NCBI RefSeq assembly: GCF_028737325.1 | Contig: NZ_JAQZCH010000001.1 | Span: forward strand, 290,632 to 354,631 | Direction of reading: 5' to 3' | DNA from: Microbacterium thalli | GTDB lineage: Bacteria > Actinomycetota > Actinomycetes > Actinomycetales > Microbacteriaceae | Length of the DNA stretch: 64,000 nt | In this document: piece after piece, positions 52,246 through 62,011 of the stretch | Numbering within the stretch: the first letter of the stretch is position 1 | How the letters are laid out: each line of letters begins with the position of its first letter | Made by a program: the position numbers and the translations under genes | The notes under the pieces: generated by a model | Databases searched by the model: none | What the model was told of the DNA's origin: nothing | Seen by the model: the letters and a program-made list of their open reading frames with translations, nothing else

Positions 52246-53136
52246 GTGACGACACCCGACCCGAGGAGCGCCGCCATCACGAGCTACACATCGACCGTCG
52301 CGCGCCTCGTCCACATCTCGCGGCCCGTGCTGTGGATCAACACGATCGGCACCGGCGCGCTCGGTATGTGGCTCACGGGCCAGCTGATCGACATCGCGGC
52401 GATCCCGCTCCTCATCTGGCTCACGTTGCCGTTCAACCTCCTGATCTACGGCGTGAACGACATCTTCGACCAGGACACGGACGCGCTGAACCCGCGCAAG
52501 GGCTCGATCGAGGGCGCGCGCATCGAGCCGCGCGAGGTGAAGCTCATCGCGTGGGCGGTCGCGATCACCAACATCCCCTTCCTCGTGTACTTCGTCATCG
52601 CGCTGCCGCTGCCCGCCGTCGCGTTGATCCTGCTCTACGCCGCCGTGTTCGTCTTCTACTCGGCACCGCCGCTCCGTTTCAAGGCGCGGCCGTTCCTCGA
52701 CTCGCTGAGCAACGCCGCCTACGGTCTGCCGCTGCTGATCCTGCCCGTCGCCCTCGAGGCGCCGCCGGTGTGGCCCGCCGTCATCGGCCTGCTCGCCTGG
52801 AGCGTCGCGAAGCACGCCTACGACGCCGTGCAGGACATCGATGAAGACCGCGAGGCCGGCATCACCACGACCGCCGTCCTGCTCGGACCCCGTGGCACCG
52901 CGCTGTGGAGCGGGGTGTGGTGGCTCGTCTCGACCGTGCTGTTCGCGCTCGTCAGCGTGCCTGTCGCCCTCGTGAACCTCGCCCTCGCCGGCACCCTCGT
53001 CGTGTGGATGCTGCTGCGCCCGAGCCCCGCCACCGGCCGCAAGCTGTACCCGCTGTCCGTCGCCTTCCCGTACATCGCGGGATCGGTCGCGAGCGGGCTG
53101 CTGCTCGCGGCCATGTTCCTCGGGATCTACCCGTGA
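52246..53136 (+). CDS. UbiA-family prenyltransferase
   Basis: A 296-residue integral membrane protein of eight to nine helices. Both Asp-rich motifs are present: NDIFDQDTDALNPRKG and DAVQDIDEDREAG. Actinobacterial members include lycopene elongase CrtEb and menaquinone enzymes; the adjacent CrtI-like gene favours a carotenoid role such as C5 addition. GTG 52246 follows the photolyase stop by four bases and its own stop overlaps the next gene (GTGA). Confidence 0.9.
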   Translation: MTTPDPRSAAITSYTSTVARLVHISRPVLWINTIGTGALGMWLTGQLIDIAAIPLLIWLTLPFNLLIYGVNDIFDQDTDALNPRKGSIEGARIEPREVKLIAWAVAITNIPFLVYFVIALPLPAVALILLYAAVFVFYSAPPLRFKARPFLDSLSNAAYGLPLLILPVALEAPPVWPAVIGLLAWSVAKHAYDAVQDIDEDREAGITTTAVLLGPRGTALWSGVWWLVSTVLFALVSVPVALVNLALAGTLVVWMLLRPSPATGRKLYPLSVAFPYIAGSVASGLLLAAMFLGIYP

Positions 53137-54551
53137 GCCGCATCGTCGTCGTCGGCGCGGGCCTCGGGGGCCTCGCGGCATCCGCCCTGCTCGCCCACGC
53201 CGGCCACCGCGTGACGCTGCTCGAGGCCGCCGGCACCGTGGGCGGGAAGAGCCGGCGCATCGAGCTGGACGGCGAGCGCATCGACACAGGCCCGTCGCTC
53301 GTCACCTTCCCCGCCGTCTGGGACGAGCTGCTCCGTCGCCTGGGTGGCGGCTCTCCCGCGGACGCGCAACCGGATGCCGGTCGGCTCGACCTCGTCCGCC
53401 TCGACGAGGTCGGCCGCTACTACTACCGCGGCGAAGAGGTCTCTCTGCCCGTGCCGGAGGGGCACCCCTGGCACGCCGCGTGGCAACGGTTCAGCGACCT
53501 GCACGCCCCGCTCGCCGGCGACGTCGCCGCGCTGCTCGTGGCCGACCCGCTCGACCGCGCCTCCCTGCCCGCGTTGCAGCGGCTGCTCGCCGTCTACGGC
53601 CGGCGCCTCAGCACCCGCGCGTACCTCGACAGCCTCACCTGGATGCCCGAGGGGCTGCGTGAGATCATCGCGATCCACACCCTCAACGCCGGGGTCTCGC
53701 CCGCCCGCACGCCCGCGCTGTACGCGAGCATGCCCGCCGTCATGGCGGCCGACGGCGTCTGCGTGCCGCGCGGCGGGGTGTTCGAGATCGTGCTCGCGCT
53801 GCAGCGGCTGGCGGATGCCGCCGGCGTCGACACCCGCACCGGCGAGCGCGTCACGCGCATCGAGCGCGGCCGCGTCACGACCGAGCGCGGCTCGTATGCG
53901 GCGGACGTCGTCGTCAGCGGGCTCGACGCATCGCGGCTGGACGACCTGCTCGGGCGGCGGCGGCTCGCTCCCGGTTCGCCGTCGCTGTCGTGCTCGGCCG
54001 TCGCGATCTACGGGGTGCTCGACGAGCCGTTGCCCGAGCGGATCGCCGCGCACAGCGTCATCCTTCCGACCAAGCCCGATGCACTGCACCGCAGCCTCGC
54101 CGCCGGCGACGAGCCCGCCGACACGATGGCGTTCGTCAACCACTACCGCGCGGGCGAGATCTACCCGAACGACCGCAGCACCCTCGCCGTGCTGCTCACG
54201 AGCCCGGCGGACGGTCAGGGCTACGCGCTCGACCACCCCTTCGTGAAGCGCGAGATCGAACGCATCTCGAGTGCGATGGGGCTCGACGCTCCGCTGACCG
54301 ACCGCATGACCGAGTCGACGGTGCTCGACCCGCGGTACTTCGGCTCGTTCGGGGAACCGCACGGAGCGCTCTACGGTGCGTCGCGACCGCTGTGGATGAG
54401 CGGCCCGCTGCACCAGCCGGCCCAGCACGACCTGCGGACGCCCTGGCTCTGGCGGGTCGGTGCATCGGTGCATCCCGGCGGCGGCATCCCTGCCGTGCTC
54501 GGCGGGGCCATGATCGTCGCGTCGAAGCTGCTCAAGCGGCATCCCGCCTGA
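53133..54551 (+). CDS. Phytoene desaturase-family FAD oxidoreductase (CrtI-like)
   Basis: A 472-residue flavoprotein. The N-terminal FAD motif RIVVVGAGLGGLAASALLAH leads into AGHRVTLLEAAGTVGGKSRR, and the C-terminal GASVHPGGGIPAVLGGAMI is the CrtI signature. It may desaturate, isomerise or oxidise a carotenoid. Coupled to the prenyltransferase gene by a GTGA overlap. No crtB or crtE is in the window, so the precursor supply is encoded elsewhere. Confidence 0.9.
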   Translation: MSRIVVVGAGLGGLAASALLAHAGHRVTLLEAAGTVGGKSRRIELDGERIDTGPSLVTFPAVWDELLRRLGGGSPADAQPDAGRLDLVRLDEVGRYYYRGEEVSLPVPEGHPWHAAWQRFSDLHAPLAGDVAALLVADPLDRASLPALQRLLAVYGRRLSTRAYLDSLTWMPEGLREIIAIHTLNAGVSPARTPALYASMPAVMAADGVCVPRGGVFEIVLALQRLADAAGVDTRTGERVTRIERGRVTTERGSYAADVVVSGLDASRLDDLLGRRRLAPGSPSLSCSAVAIYGVLDEPLPERIAAHSVILPTKPDALHRSLAAGDEPADTMAFVNHYRAGEIYPNDRSTLAVLLTSPADGQGYALDHPFVKREIERISSAMGLDAPLTDRMTESTVLDPRYFGSFGEPHGALYGASRPLWMSGPLHQPAQHDLRTPWLWRVGASVHPGGGIPAVLGGAMIVASKLLKRHPA

Positions 54552-54569
54552 GCAGCCGCAACGCGGGGA

Positions 54570-55892
54570 TCAGGCCGCGCGTTCGCCTCGCTGACGCGCC
54601 CACCGCGCCACGAAGTACAGCACCACGCCGATGGCGAGGAGAATCGCGCCGAAGATCCAGACGCGCAGGGTCTGCTGACTCAGCAGCAGCAGGCACGATG
54701 CGATGCCGAGGACAGGCACGAAGGTCCAGACGCGGAAGTGGTCATGCTCCACGCGGTCGCGGCGCAGCACGAGCACCGAGACGTTCGCGCTGAGGAACAC
54801 GAACAGGAGCAGCAGCACGACGGTCTCGGCGAGGAGCGCGAGGTCGCCGACCAGGGTCAGCAGCATCGCGACGAGGGTCGTGGCGAGGATCGCGACCCAG
54901 GGCGTGCGCCGACGTGGCAGCACCCGTGACAGCGCCTTCGGCAGCAGCCCCTGCTCGGCCATGCCGTAGGTGAGGCGGCTGGCCATGATCATCGTCAGCA
55001 GCGCGCCGTTGGCGACCGCGATGAGCGCGATGAGACTGAACAGCCACGACGGCACCGCGACACCGCTCGCCTCGACGACCGCCAGGAGCGGCCCGCTCGA
55101 GCTCGACAGCTCCTCGGGCGGCAACGCGATGCTGCTCGCGAGGCCCACCAGCACGTACACGACGCCCGCAGCGCCCAGGGCCGCGAAGAGCGCACGCGGG
55201 TACATCTTCGACGGTTCCTTGACCTCTTCGATCATGTTGGCCGAGGTCTCGAACCCCACGAAGGAGTAGTACGCGATGATCGCACCCGCCAGCACGGCCG
55301 ACGCGACCCCCGTGCCCTCGGGAACCTCCATGACACGCGACACGTCCCCACCGCCACCGGCGAGCAGGAACCCGACCACCACGACGACGATCACCAGGCC
55401 CGAGACCTCGATCGCGGTCATCACGAAGTTCGCGCCCATCGATTCCCGGATGCCGCGGGCGTTGAGCGCTGCGAGCACGGCGAGGAACACGATGGCCACC
55501 GGCACGACCGGAACCTCCACGAACGTCTGCAGGTACTGCCCCGCGAACGCGATCGACAGACCCGCCGCACTCACCACGCCCGCGGCCAGCATGCTGAACC
55601 CGACGAGGAACGACACGAGCTTGTTCTTGAACGCACGCTCCGCGAACACGGCGGCGCCGCCGGCGCGGGGGTACTTCGTCACCAGCTCGGCGTACGACCC
55701 GGCCGTGAGCATCGCGAGCACGAGGGCCGCGAGCAGCGGGGCCCACAGCATCCCGCCGACCCGCTCCGACAGCACCCCCATGAGGGCGTAGACACCTGCG
55801 CCGAGAACGTCACCGAGGATGAAGGCGAACAGCAGCGGTCCGCCGATGCCCCGCCGCAGTCGCGACGGCGCGGGAGTATCAGTCGTGCTCAT
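54570..55892 (-). CDS. APC-family amino acid permease, paralogue of the one at 41700
   Basis: A 440-residue, 12-helix permease. GGPLLFAFILGDVLGAGVYA at the start and YYSFVGFETSANMIEEVKEP are family motifs. It is strongly similar along its length to the permease at 41700-43049, including VFLSANVSVLVL and LPRRRTPWV. ATG 55892. It lies 78 bases downstream of the MFS gene, same strand. Confidence 0.92.
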   Translation of the reverse strand: MSTTDTPAPSRLRRGIGGPLLFAFILGDVLGAGVYALMGVLSERVGGMLWAPLLAALVLAMLTAGSYAELVTKYPRAGGAAVFAERAFKNKLVSFLVGFSMLAAGVVSAAGLSIAFAGQYLQTFVEVPVVPVAIVFLAVLAALNARGIRESMGANFVMTAIEVSGLVIVVVVVGFLLAGGGGDVSRVMEVPEGTGVASAVLAGAIIAYYSFVGFETSANMIEEVKEPSKMYPRALFAALGAAGVVYVLVGLASSIALPPEELSSSSGPLLAVVEASGVAVPSWLFSLIALIAVANGALLTMIMASRLTYGMAEQGLLPKALSRVLPRRRTPWVAILATTLVAMLLTLVGDLALLAETVVLLLLFVFLSANVSVLVLRRDRVEHDHFRVWTFVPVLGIASCLLLLSQQTLRVWIFGAILLAIGVVLYFVARWARQRGERAA

Positions 55893-55970
55893 TCCGCGAA
55901 CGCTAAGTCCTCACGACGCGACACCCGTAGCGGGTTGACACGGCACCGCGCGGCATCCATCTCATCCATC

Positions 55971-57257
55971 TCACCCGTCTCGTCCGTCACGGTGGACCCG
56001 GCGAGCCGACAGGACGCCGGCGAACACGAGCACGATCAATCCCGCGGCGGGGACGACGAGCAGTCCGGTGCGCAGCGACGTCGCGTCGGCGATCGCGCCG
56101 ACGATGGGAGGCGACAGCAGGAACCCGACCCGCAGCAGCCATCCGATGATGGTCAGTCCGGCACCGGGCGCGAAGCCGGGCAGCTCGTCAGCGGCCTGCA
56201 TCGCGCTCGGGATGAGGGTGGCGACGCCGAACCCGGCGACACCGAACCCGATGATCGTCATCGGCACGCCAGGCAGGGCGAGCGCCGACCCCATGCCGAC
56301 GAGCACGAGGGCCCCGCCGACGCGCGCGACCGCCCGCTGTCCGAACCGGTCGACCATCCGGTCGCCGAGCAGACGGCCGACGAACTGCATGCCCTGCAGC
56401 GAGATGAAGCCGAGCCCCGCGACGAACGCCGATGCGCCGAGGCCCTCCGACAGGTAGATGGCCGACCACGAGGCTCCGGCATCTTCCACGATGGCGCCGC
56501 CCGAGGCGATCAGCACGAGCGCGAGCAGGATCACGTAGCGCGAGCCCGCGAGCTTCGAGGCCCGGGCAGAGGCGGTCGGTCGGGCCGCCGCGGCATCCGA
56601 GTGATCCGCGCCGTCCGCGCCCGCGGTGCCGTCGAGGCCCTCGATGCCCTCGATGCCCTCGATGTCGCGTGGCTCGGCTCCGGGCAGCAGCCACCGGTAG
56701 GCGAGCAGCGCCGCCAGGCCGAAGAGGACCGCCGACACCGTCAGATGCACGGGCAGCGGGATGCGCAGCGCGGCGGCGCCGGCGCCCATGATGCCGCCGG
56801 CCACGGCTCCGATCGACCACACGGCGTGGAACGAGTTGATGATCGAGCGCCCGAACAGCCGCTGCACCCGCAGGCCGTGCGAGTTCTGGGCGACGTCGGT
56901 GATCGAGTCCATGGCGCCGGCGATGAAGAACGCCGCGGCGAGCAGCAGCCAGCTGGGCGCGACGCCGGCCAGCACGAGCCCCAGTGCGGTCACGAGCGTC
57001 GCGGCGACCGCGACGCGGGACGAGCGGAATCGCCGGATGAGCAGGCCGGCAGCGAGACCGCAGATCAGCGCGCCGAGCGGGAACGCCGCCACGGCGGTGC
57101 CGATGGCCGCGTTCGAGAGCCCGAGGTCGGACTTCAGCTCCGGGTACCGCGGCACGACGTTGGCGAACAGCGCCCCGTTGGTGAAGAAGAGCACGCCGAC
57201 GGCGAATCGCGCTCGTCTCGCCTCACGCGAGATGGTCGTGACGGATGTCGTGGACAC
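55971..57257 (-). CDS. MFS transporter
   Basis: A 428-residue, 12-helix major-facilitator protein. FAVGVLFFTNGALFANVVPR at the start, ALICGLAAGLLIRRFRSSRV in loop 2-3, and a long Asp/Gly-rich central loop with three Glu-Gly-Ile repeats (IEGIEGIEGLDG). It resembles the YbjJ-type group; the substrate is unknown, perhaps a sugar given the LacI partner. GTG 57257 with GGAGGCG upstream. Divergent from the LacI gene; the shared region holds a perfect operator. Confidence 0.9.
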   Translation of the reverse strand: MSTTSVTTISREARRARFAVGVLFFTNGALFANVVPRYPELKSDLGLSNAAIGTAVAAFPLGALICGLAAGLLIRRFRSSRVAVAATLVTALGLVLAGVAPSWLLLAAAFFIAGAMDSITDVAQNSHGLRVQRLFGRSIINSFHAVWSIGAVAGGIMGAGAAALRIPLPVHLTVSAVLFGLAALLAYRWLLPGAEPRDIEGIEGIEGLDGTAGADGADHSDAAAARPTASARASKLAGSRYVILLALVLIASGGAIVEDAGASWSAIYLSEGLGASAFVAGLGFISLQGMQFVGRLLGDRMVDRFGQRAVARVGGALVLVGMGSALALPGVPMTIIGFGVAGFGVATLIPSAMQAADELPGFAPGAGLTIIGWLLRVGFLLSPPIVGAIADATSLRTGLLVVPAAGLIVLVFAGVLSARRVHRDGRDG

Positions 57258-57293
57258 GGCGTTCGCCTCCGGAGTGGGTTGTCGGTGCGGCAA

Positions 57294-57309
57294 CCGTGAA
57301 CGTTCACGG
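57294..57309. promoter_or_regulatory. LacI-family operator, perfect 16-bp palindrome
   Basis: CCGTGAACGTTCACGG is fully symmetric with the central CG typical of LacI/GalR operators. It lies between the MFS and LacI genes, 33 bases before the regulator start. Confidence 0.85.
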
Positions 57310-57328
57310 CCGAGGGGAAAGCTAGCAG

Positions 57329-57334
57329 TACACT
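57329..57334 (+). promoter_or_regulatory. Probable -10 element of the LacI gene
   Basis: TACACT ends seven bases before GTG 57342, so transcription would begin at or next to the start codon (leaderless mRNA). The operator lies at the matching -35 position. Confidence 0.5.
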
Positions 57335-57341
57335 CGTCGAT

Positions 57342-58352
57342 GTGGCAAATGTCCGGGGTGCGAGCACGATCCTCGACGTCGCCGCGCGAGCCGGCGTCTC
57401 GCGCCAGACGGTGACGCGCGCGCTCAACGACATGTCCGACGTCAGCGCCGCCACCCGAGCTCGCGTGATCGCGGCGGCGCGCGAGCTGAATTACCGGCCC
57501 AATCGCCACGCGCAGACGATGGTGCGGGGCCGCACGACGACGATCGGGCTCATCCTCGAAGACCTTGCCAACCCGTACTTCGCCGAGCTCGCGTCGGCGC
57601 TCAGCCGAGCGGCCGCCGAGCGCGACTGGAGCGTGCTGCTGTGCGACGTCGGCCCCGACCGCGAGAAGGCGCGCGCGCAGCTCGAGTCCATCGTCAGCCG
57701 CGTCGACGCTCTCGCCCTGACCGGATGCCGCACCGATACCCTCGCGCTGCTGCCCCCGGCCGTGCTGGCGCAGGGCGAGTTCGGGCTGCCGCTGCTCATG
57801 CTGGACGGCCCGGACCATCCGCGCCTGAGCGGCCGCGTTGTGATCGAGGTCGCATCCGGCATGACCGCCGCGCTGGAACACCTCGCCGCCATCGGGCGCC
57901 ACCGCATCGCGTTCATCGACTCGACCGTCGGCCCGGACGACCGCCGCGACTTCTACCGGGCCTCCATGGAACAGCACGCGTCGACGTGGCCCGGACTCGA
58001 CATCGGCGCGGACGAGACGGTGGAGGGCGGCGGCGAGGCTGCACGCGCAGTGATGAGCGCGGCCCCCGACTGCGACGGCATCCTCGTCTACAACGACGTC
58101 ATGGCGATCGGCGTGCTCAAGGCGCTCCACGCCTCCGGGCGGAACGTACCGCAGGATGTCGCGGTCATCGGGATCGATGGCCTCCAGGCCGGTCGGTTCA
58201 CCACCCCCGAGCTGACGACCCTCGCGATCGACAAGACCGCGCTGGCGTCGACCGCGGTGTCGATGCTGGCGACGATCCTCGGAGACACCGGCGACCCGCA
58301 TCCGCTCGACGCGGCGATCGAGCTGCAGCTCGAGCTCCGCGGCTCAGCCTGA
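57342..58352 (+). CDS. LacI-family transcriptional regulator
   Basis: A 336-residue repressor. The DNA-binding helix-turn-helix (TILDVAARAGVSRQTVTRAL) and hinge helix (YRPNRHAQTMV) are clear; the periplasmic-binding-protein-like core (60-330) has GLILEDLANPYFAELASALS and the late VIGIDGLQAGRFTTPELTTL. It binds a sugar-like ligand. Likely controls itself and the divergent MFS gene through the CCGTGAAC palindrome. GTG start. Confidence 0.94.
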   Translation: MANVRGASTILDVAARAGVSRQTVTRALNDMSDVSAATRARVIAAARELNYRPNRHAQTMVRGRTTTIGLILEDLANPYFAELASALSRAAAERDWSVLLCDVGPDREKARAQLESIVSRVDALALTGCRTDTLALLPPAVLAQGEFGLPLLMLDGPDHPRLSGRVVIEVASGMTAALEHLAAIGRHRIAFIDSTVGPDDRRDFYRASMEQHASTWPGLDIGADETVEGGGEAARAVMSAAPDCDGILVYNDVMAIGVLKALHASGRNVPQDVAVIGIDGLQAGRFTTPELTTLAIDKTALASTAVSMLATILGDTGDPHPLDAAIELQLELRGSA

Positions 58353-58368
58353 AACCGAGCGCTGCGCC

Positions 58369-59271
58369 TCAGCGGTAGCGCCTCGGCACGGTCCAGGGGC
58401 GTCCGAACTCCGTGTTGAACGACTCCGGGTCGAACGGACTGTCGCCGCCGGCGGGGAAGCTCGTCAGCTCACCGAACACGACTCGCCCGTCGACGTCGTA
58501 CAGGTCGACGCGGACGAAGTCCGTGTCCTGACCCAGCCGCTCAGCGAGACCGAGCATCTCGTCGAGATGCGCGGGACGGGGGCGCGCGGGCTCAGACCAC
58601 GGCGGACCGCCGCTCATCGGAATCCGGCTCCAGTCGGGGCGGAAGAAGTCCTGCGTGCGGCCGCCGAACCGGCCGCCGTCGACCTGGACGAAGTGGCACC
58701 GACCGTGGAAGACGAAGAACTTGTAATCGTCAGGGATGCCGCCGTCCTCGGCGACCAGCAGCTCCTCGACGATCACCCGCCGTGGCACCTGTCCGTAGAC
58801 CCACTCGCGGTTCGGCCCTTGCCCGTAGAGCTTCGCCACCCAGCCCTCTGCGATCGCCGCGATCTCGCGTGGGCTCGCGAACCCGGGGCGCACGTGCCGG
58901 TACACCCAGCCCCAGCGGGCCTCGGGCAGCCGAGCGTCGGCGGGCGCCGCCGTCGAGACGACGATCGCCGCGCCGCTGCCGTGCGTCGGCTTGACCACGT
59001 ACGCCGCGGGCCAGTCGAGGTCGAGCAGGCTCCGCGGGTCGTCGACGATCGCGTACGCCTGCGGCAGGTACTGCTCCCCGACGATCGCGGCGACATACTC
59101 CCGCACCGCGGCCTTGTCGGCGAAGGTGACGACGAGGCTGCGGTGATCGCGCAGCATCTTGTAGCGCACCTTGTCGCGGAACGTCGTCGGGTTACGGGTA
59201 CGCCACAGGCGCAGCATCCGTACCAGCCGGCTGCGTTCGCGCCATCGGACGCCACCGCGTGCGGCGCTCAC
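58369..59271 (-). CDS. TupA-like ATP-grasp protein
   Basis: A 300-residue protein of the TupA-like ATP-grasp family. It has NPTTFRDKVRYKMLRDHR at the start, the ATP-binding AAYVVKPTHGSGAAIVV, RRVIVEELLVAEDGGIPDDY followed by KFFVFHGRCHFVQVDGGRFG, and metal-binding VRVDLYDVDGRVVFGELTSF. Relatives are found in capsule and teichuronopeptide clusters. The GTG start overlaps the stop of the upstream small gene (GTGA). No glycosyltransferase is nearby, so the pathway is unclear. Confidence 0.88.
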   Translation of the reverse strand: MSAARGGVRWRERSRLVRMLRLWRTRNPTTFRDKVRYKMLRDHRSLVVTFADKAAVREYVAAIVGEQYLPQAYAIVDDPRSLLDLDWPAAYVVKPTHGSGAAIVVSTAAPADARLPEARWGWVYRHVRPGFASPREIAAIAEGWVAKLYGQGPNREWVYGQVPRRVIVEELLVAEDGGIPDDYKFFVFHGRCHFVQVDGGRFGGRTQDFFRPDWSRIPMSGGPPWSEPARPRPAHLDEMLGLAERLGQDTDFVRVDLYDVDGRVVFGELTSFPAGGDSPFDPESFNTEFGRPWTVPRRYR

Positions 59272-59615
59272 GATTCGTCGGCGTCGTCTTCCTCGTGTCC
59301 GACCGACTTCGCCTCGAGGAACGAGCAGAGCTCAGCGGCGACCGTGAACTCGGCGGCGAGGGCATGCATCTGGAAGCTGCTGAGGATGGTGAAGTCGGGC
59401 TGCGGCTCGATCGTGATCCGCCACCGGGCGTCACCGATCTCGACGGGCTCCATGAAGACCGAGACGGACGAGTTGGCGAGCGGCACGATGACGAGACCGG
59501 TGTCGGAGCCCTCGGACCCGTCCTGCACGAGAACGCGGATGAGATCGCCCGCGCCGCGCTGTTCGTGGAACTCTTTCAGCCAACGCTCGAGGGTCTCTCT
59601 ACTGCGGAACGGCAT
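59268..59615 (-). CDS. Conserved small protein before the TupA-like gene, unknown function
   Basis: A 115-residue soluble protein: RSRETLERWLKEFHEQRGAG, a beta-rich middle (GLVIVPLANSSVSVFMEP, WRITIEPQPDFTIL), a helix with one Cys (FTVAAELCSFLEAKS) and an acidic tail. It overlaps the TupA-like gene by four bases, which suggests a functional pair. No family is recognised. ATG 59615. The 206-base divergent region upstream holds no further gene. Confidence 0.75.
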   Translation of the reverse strand: MPFRSRETLERWLKEFHEQRGAGDLIRVLVQDGSEGSDTGLVIVPLANSSVSVFMEPVEIGDARWRITIEPQPDFTILSSFQMHALAAEFTVAAELCSFLEAKSVGHEEDDADES

Positions 59616-59821
59616 CAGGCTCCCAACGGGCCGAGGGGGTACGCGGCGATCTGCCGCATTGGATCTTAACCGCCCGGCACACATCATCCTGCGCAGCAAG
59701 CCCCTTCAGCGACACCCGATCTCCCGGCAGTGTGACTCTCAACCGAGCGACAGCACCTTTCGGTTTTCCGCGCCCTTCGGGTGCACCCGAAATCGGAACT
59801 CGTTCACGGCAGGGGCGACCC

Positions 59822-60157
59822 ATGGGTCGGTTCATCTACGGCAACCAGCGCACCAAGATCGACATCGACGACCGTGCACTCGTTCACCTCCAGCACGTCA
59901 TCGGAAACAAGCTCCGCCGCGGTGAGAGCTTCTATTTCTCGTGGAAAGAGGATGTCAGCGTCGGCGGCGGCCGCCGAACCATCTGGATCCACCAGAACGC
60001 CGACCTGGAGTTCCAGTACCACGGCAGCCGTGTCGCGCCGATCAACCGGGACTGGCTCGAGGCCCTGAACACAGTCGCCAGCTCGACGACCGGCTTATAC
60101 CTCATCCCGGAACCCGCGCAGACATCGCGGCGGGAACCGCAACCCCTCCTGGGCTGA
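59822..60157 (+). CDS. DUF7882-type small protein (often mislabelled DNA ligase)
   Basis: A 111-residue protein. MGRFIYGNQRTKIDIDDRAL, HVIGNKLRRGESFYFSW, RTIWIHQNADLEFQYHGS and APINRDWLEALNTVASSTTG follow a pattern seen in many Microbacteriaceae, where databases often call it ATP-dependent DNA ligase. No ligase motif (KxDG) is present and it is far too short. The function is unknown. ATG 59822. Convergent with dnaB, 19 bases apart. Confidence 0.8.
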   Translation: MGRFIYGNQRTKIDIDDRALVHLQHVIGNKLRRGESFYFSWKEDVSVGGGRRTIWIHQNADLEFQYHGSRVAPINRDWLEALNTVASSTTGLYLIPEPAQTSRREPQPLLG

Positions 60158-60176
60158 CCGCTCGGTCGACTACGCG

Positions 60177-61547
<1,371 letters not shown>

Positions 61548-62011
61548 CCGCACCCCCGCATCCTGGCCTGTCTCCGAGCCGCTGTACACGGTATGGACGG
61601 CCACCGACAGCCGCAAACTTGCCTGTGGATAACTCTGTGGACAGGATGCGGGAAACGCCGCCGACGTTGTGTAGAACCCCTGTGGAAAACGCCGGAATCT
61701 CCTGAGAGTTCAGACTTTTTTATGCCCTCTGACCGGCCCTTTGAGTTTCCCCAGCCTGTGGATGACGATCGTGTTTGAACCCTCGCTTGAAGGTTGTTCA
61801 TCTGGGGACTCACTTGTGTAAAACGTCGGTGTTGTCAAGTCGAGTCCGCGGCACCCATCGGGCGCCGCGATCCGGTCTGCGATGCACCGTCCGGAAGACC
61901 CGTAGACACGTGCGCGGGACGGGAGTATCTTCCTGTGCCACAGCAGTACCCGCAGGCACGGGTTCTCCCGTGCGAACAACGACGACGCTTTCGGGGAGGT
62001 GAACGTCGGTC
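61548..62011. other. 464-base intergenic region between dnaB and a divergent secreted-protein gene
   Basis: It holds four DnaA-box-like 9-mers in its dnaB-proximal half (61624-61765), a short A/T-rich patch (ACTTTTTTATG near 61714-61724), and the promoters of both divergent genes, which could not be placed firmly. The right half (61800-62000) has no recognised element apart from the ribosome site GGGAGGTG at 61994-62001. Confidence 0.7.
61624..61765 (-). promoter_or_regulatory. Cluster of four co-oriented DnaA boxes upstream of dnaB
   Basis: Read on the minus strand: TTATCCACA (61632-61624, perfect consensus), CTGTCCACA (61644-61636), TTTTCCACA (61689-61681) and TCATCCACA (61765-61757), the last three with one mismatch to TTATCCACA or TTGTCCACA. 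All point the same way. They could let DnaA regulate dnaB or be part of an origin-like locus. Confidence 0.65.

Noticed and set aside
59822..60157. ATP-dependent DNA ligase
   Set aside because: 111 residues and no KxDG nucleotidyl-transfer motif; matches a DUF7882-type pattern instead.
61548..62011. Chromosomal origin of replication
   Set aside because: Only four DnaA boxes, and neither dnaA nor dnaN is adjacent. Kept as a DnaA-box cluster, not called oriC.
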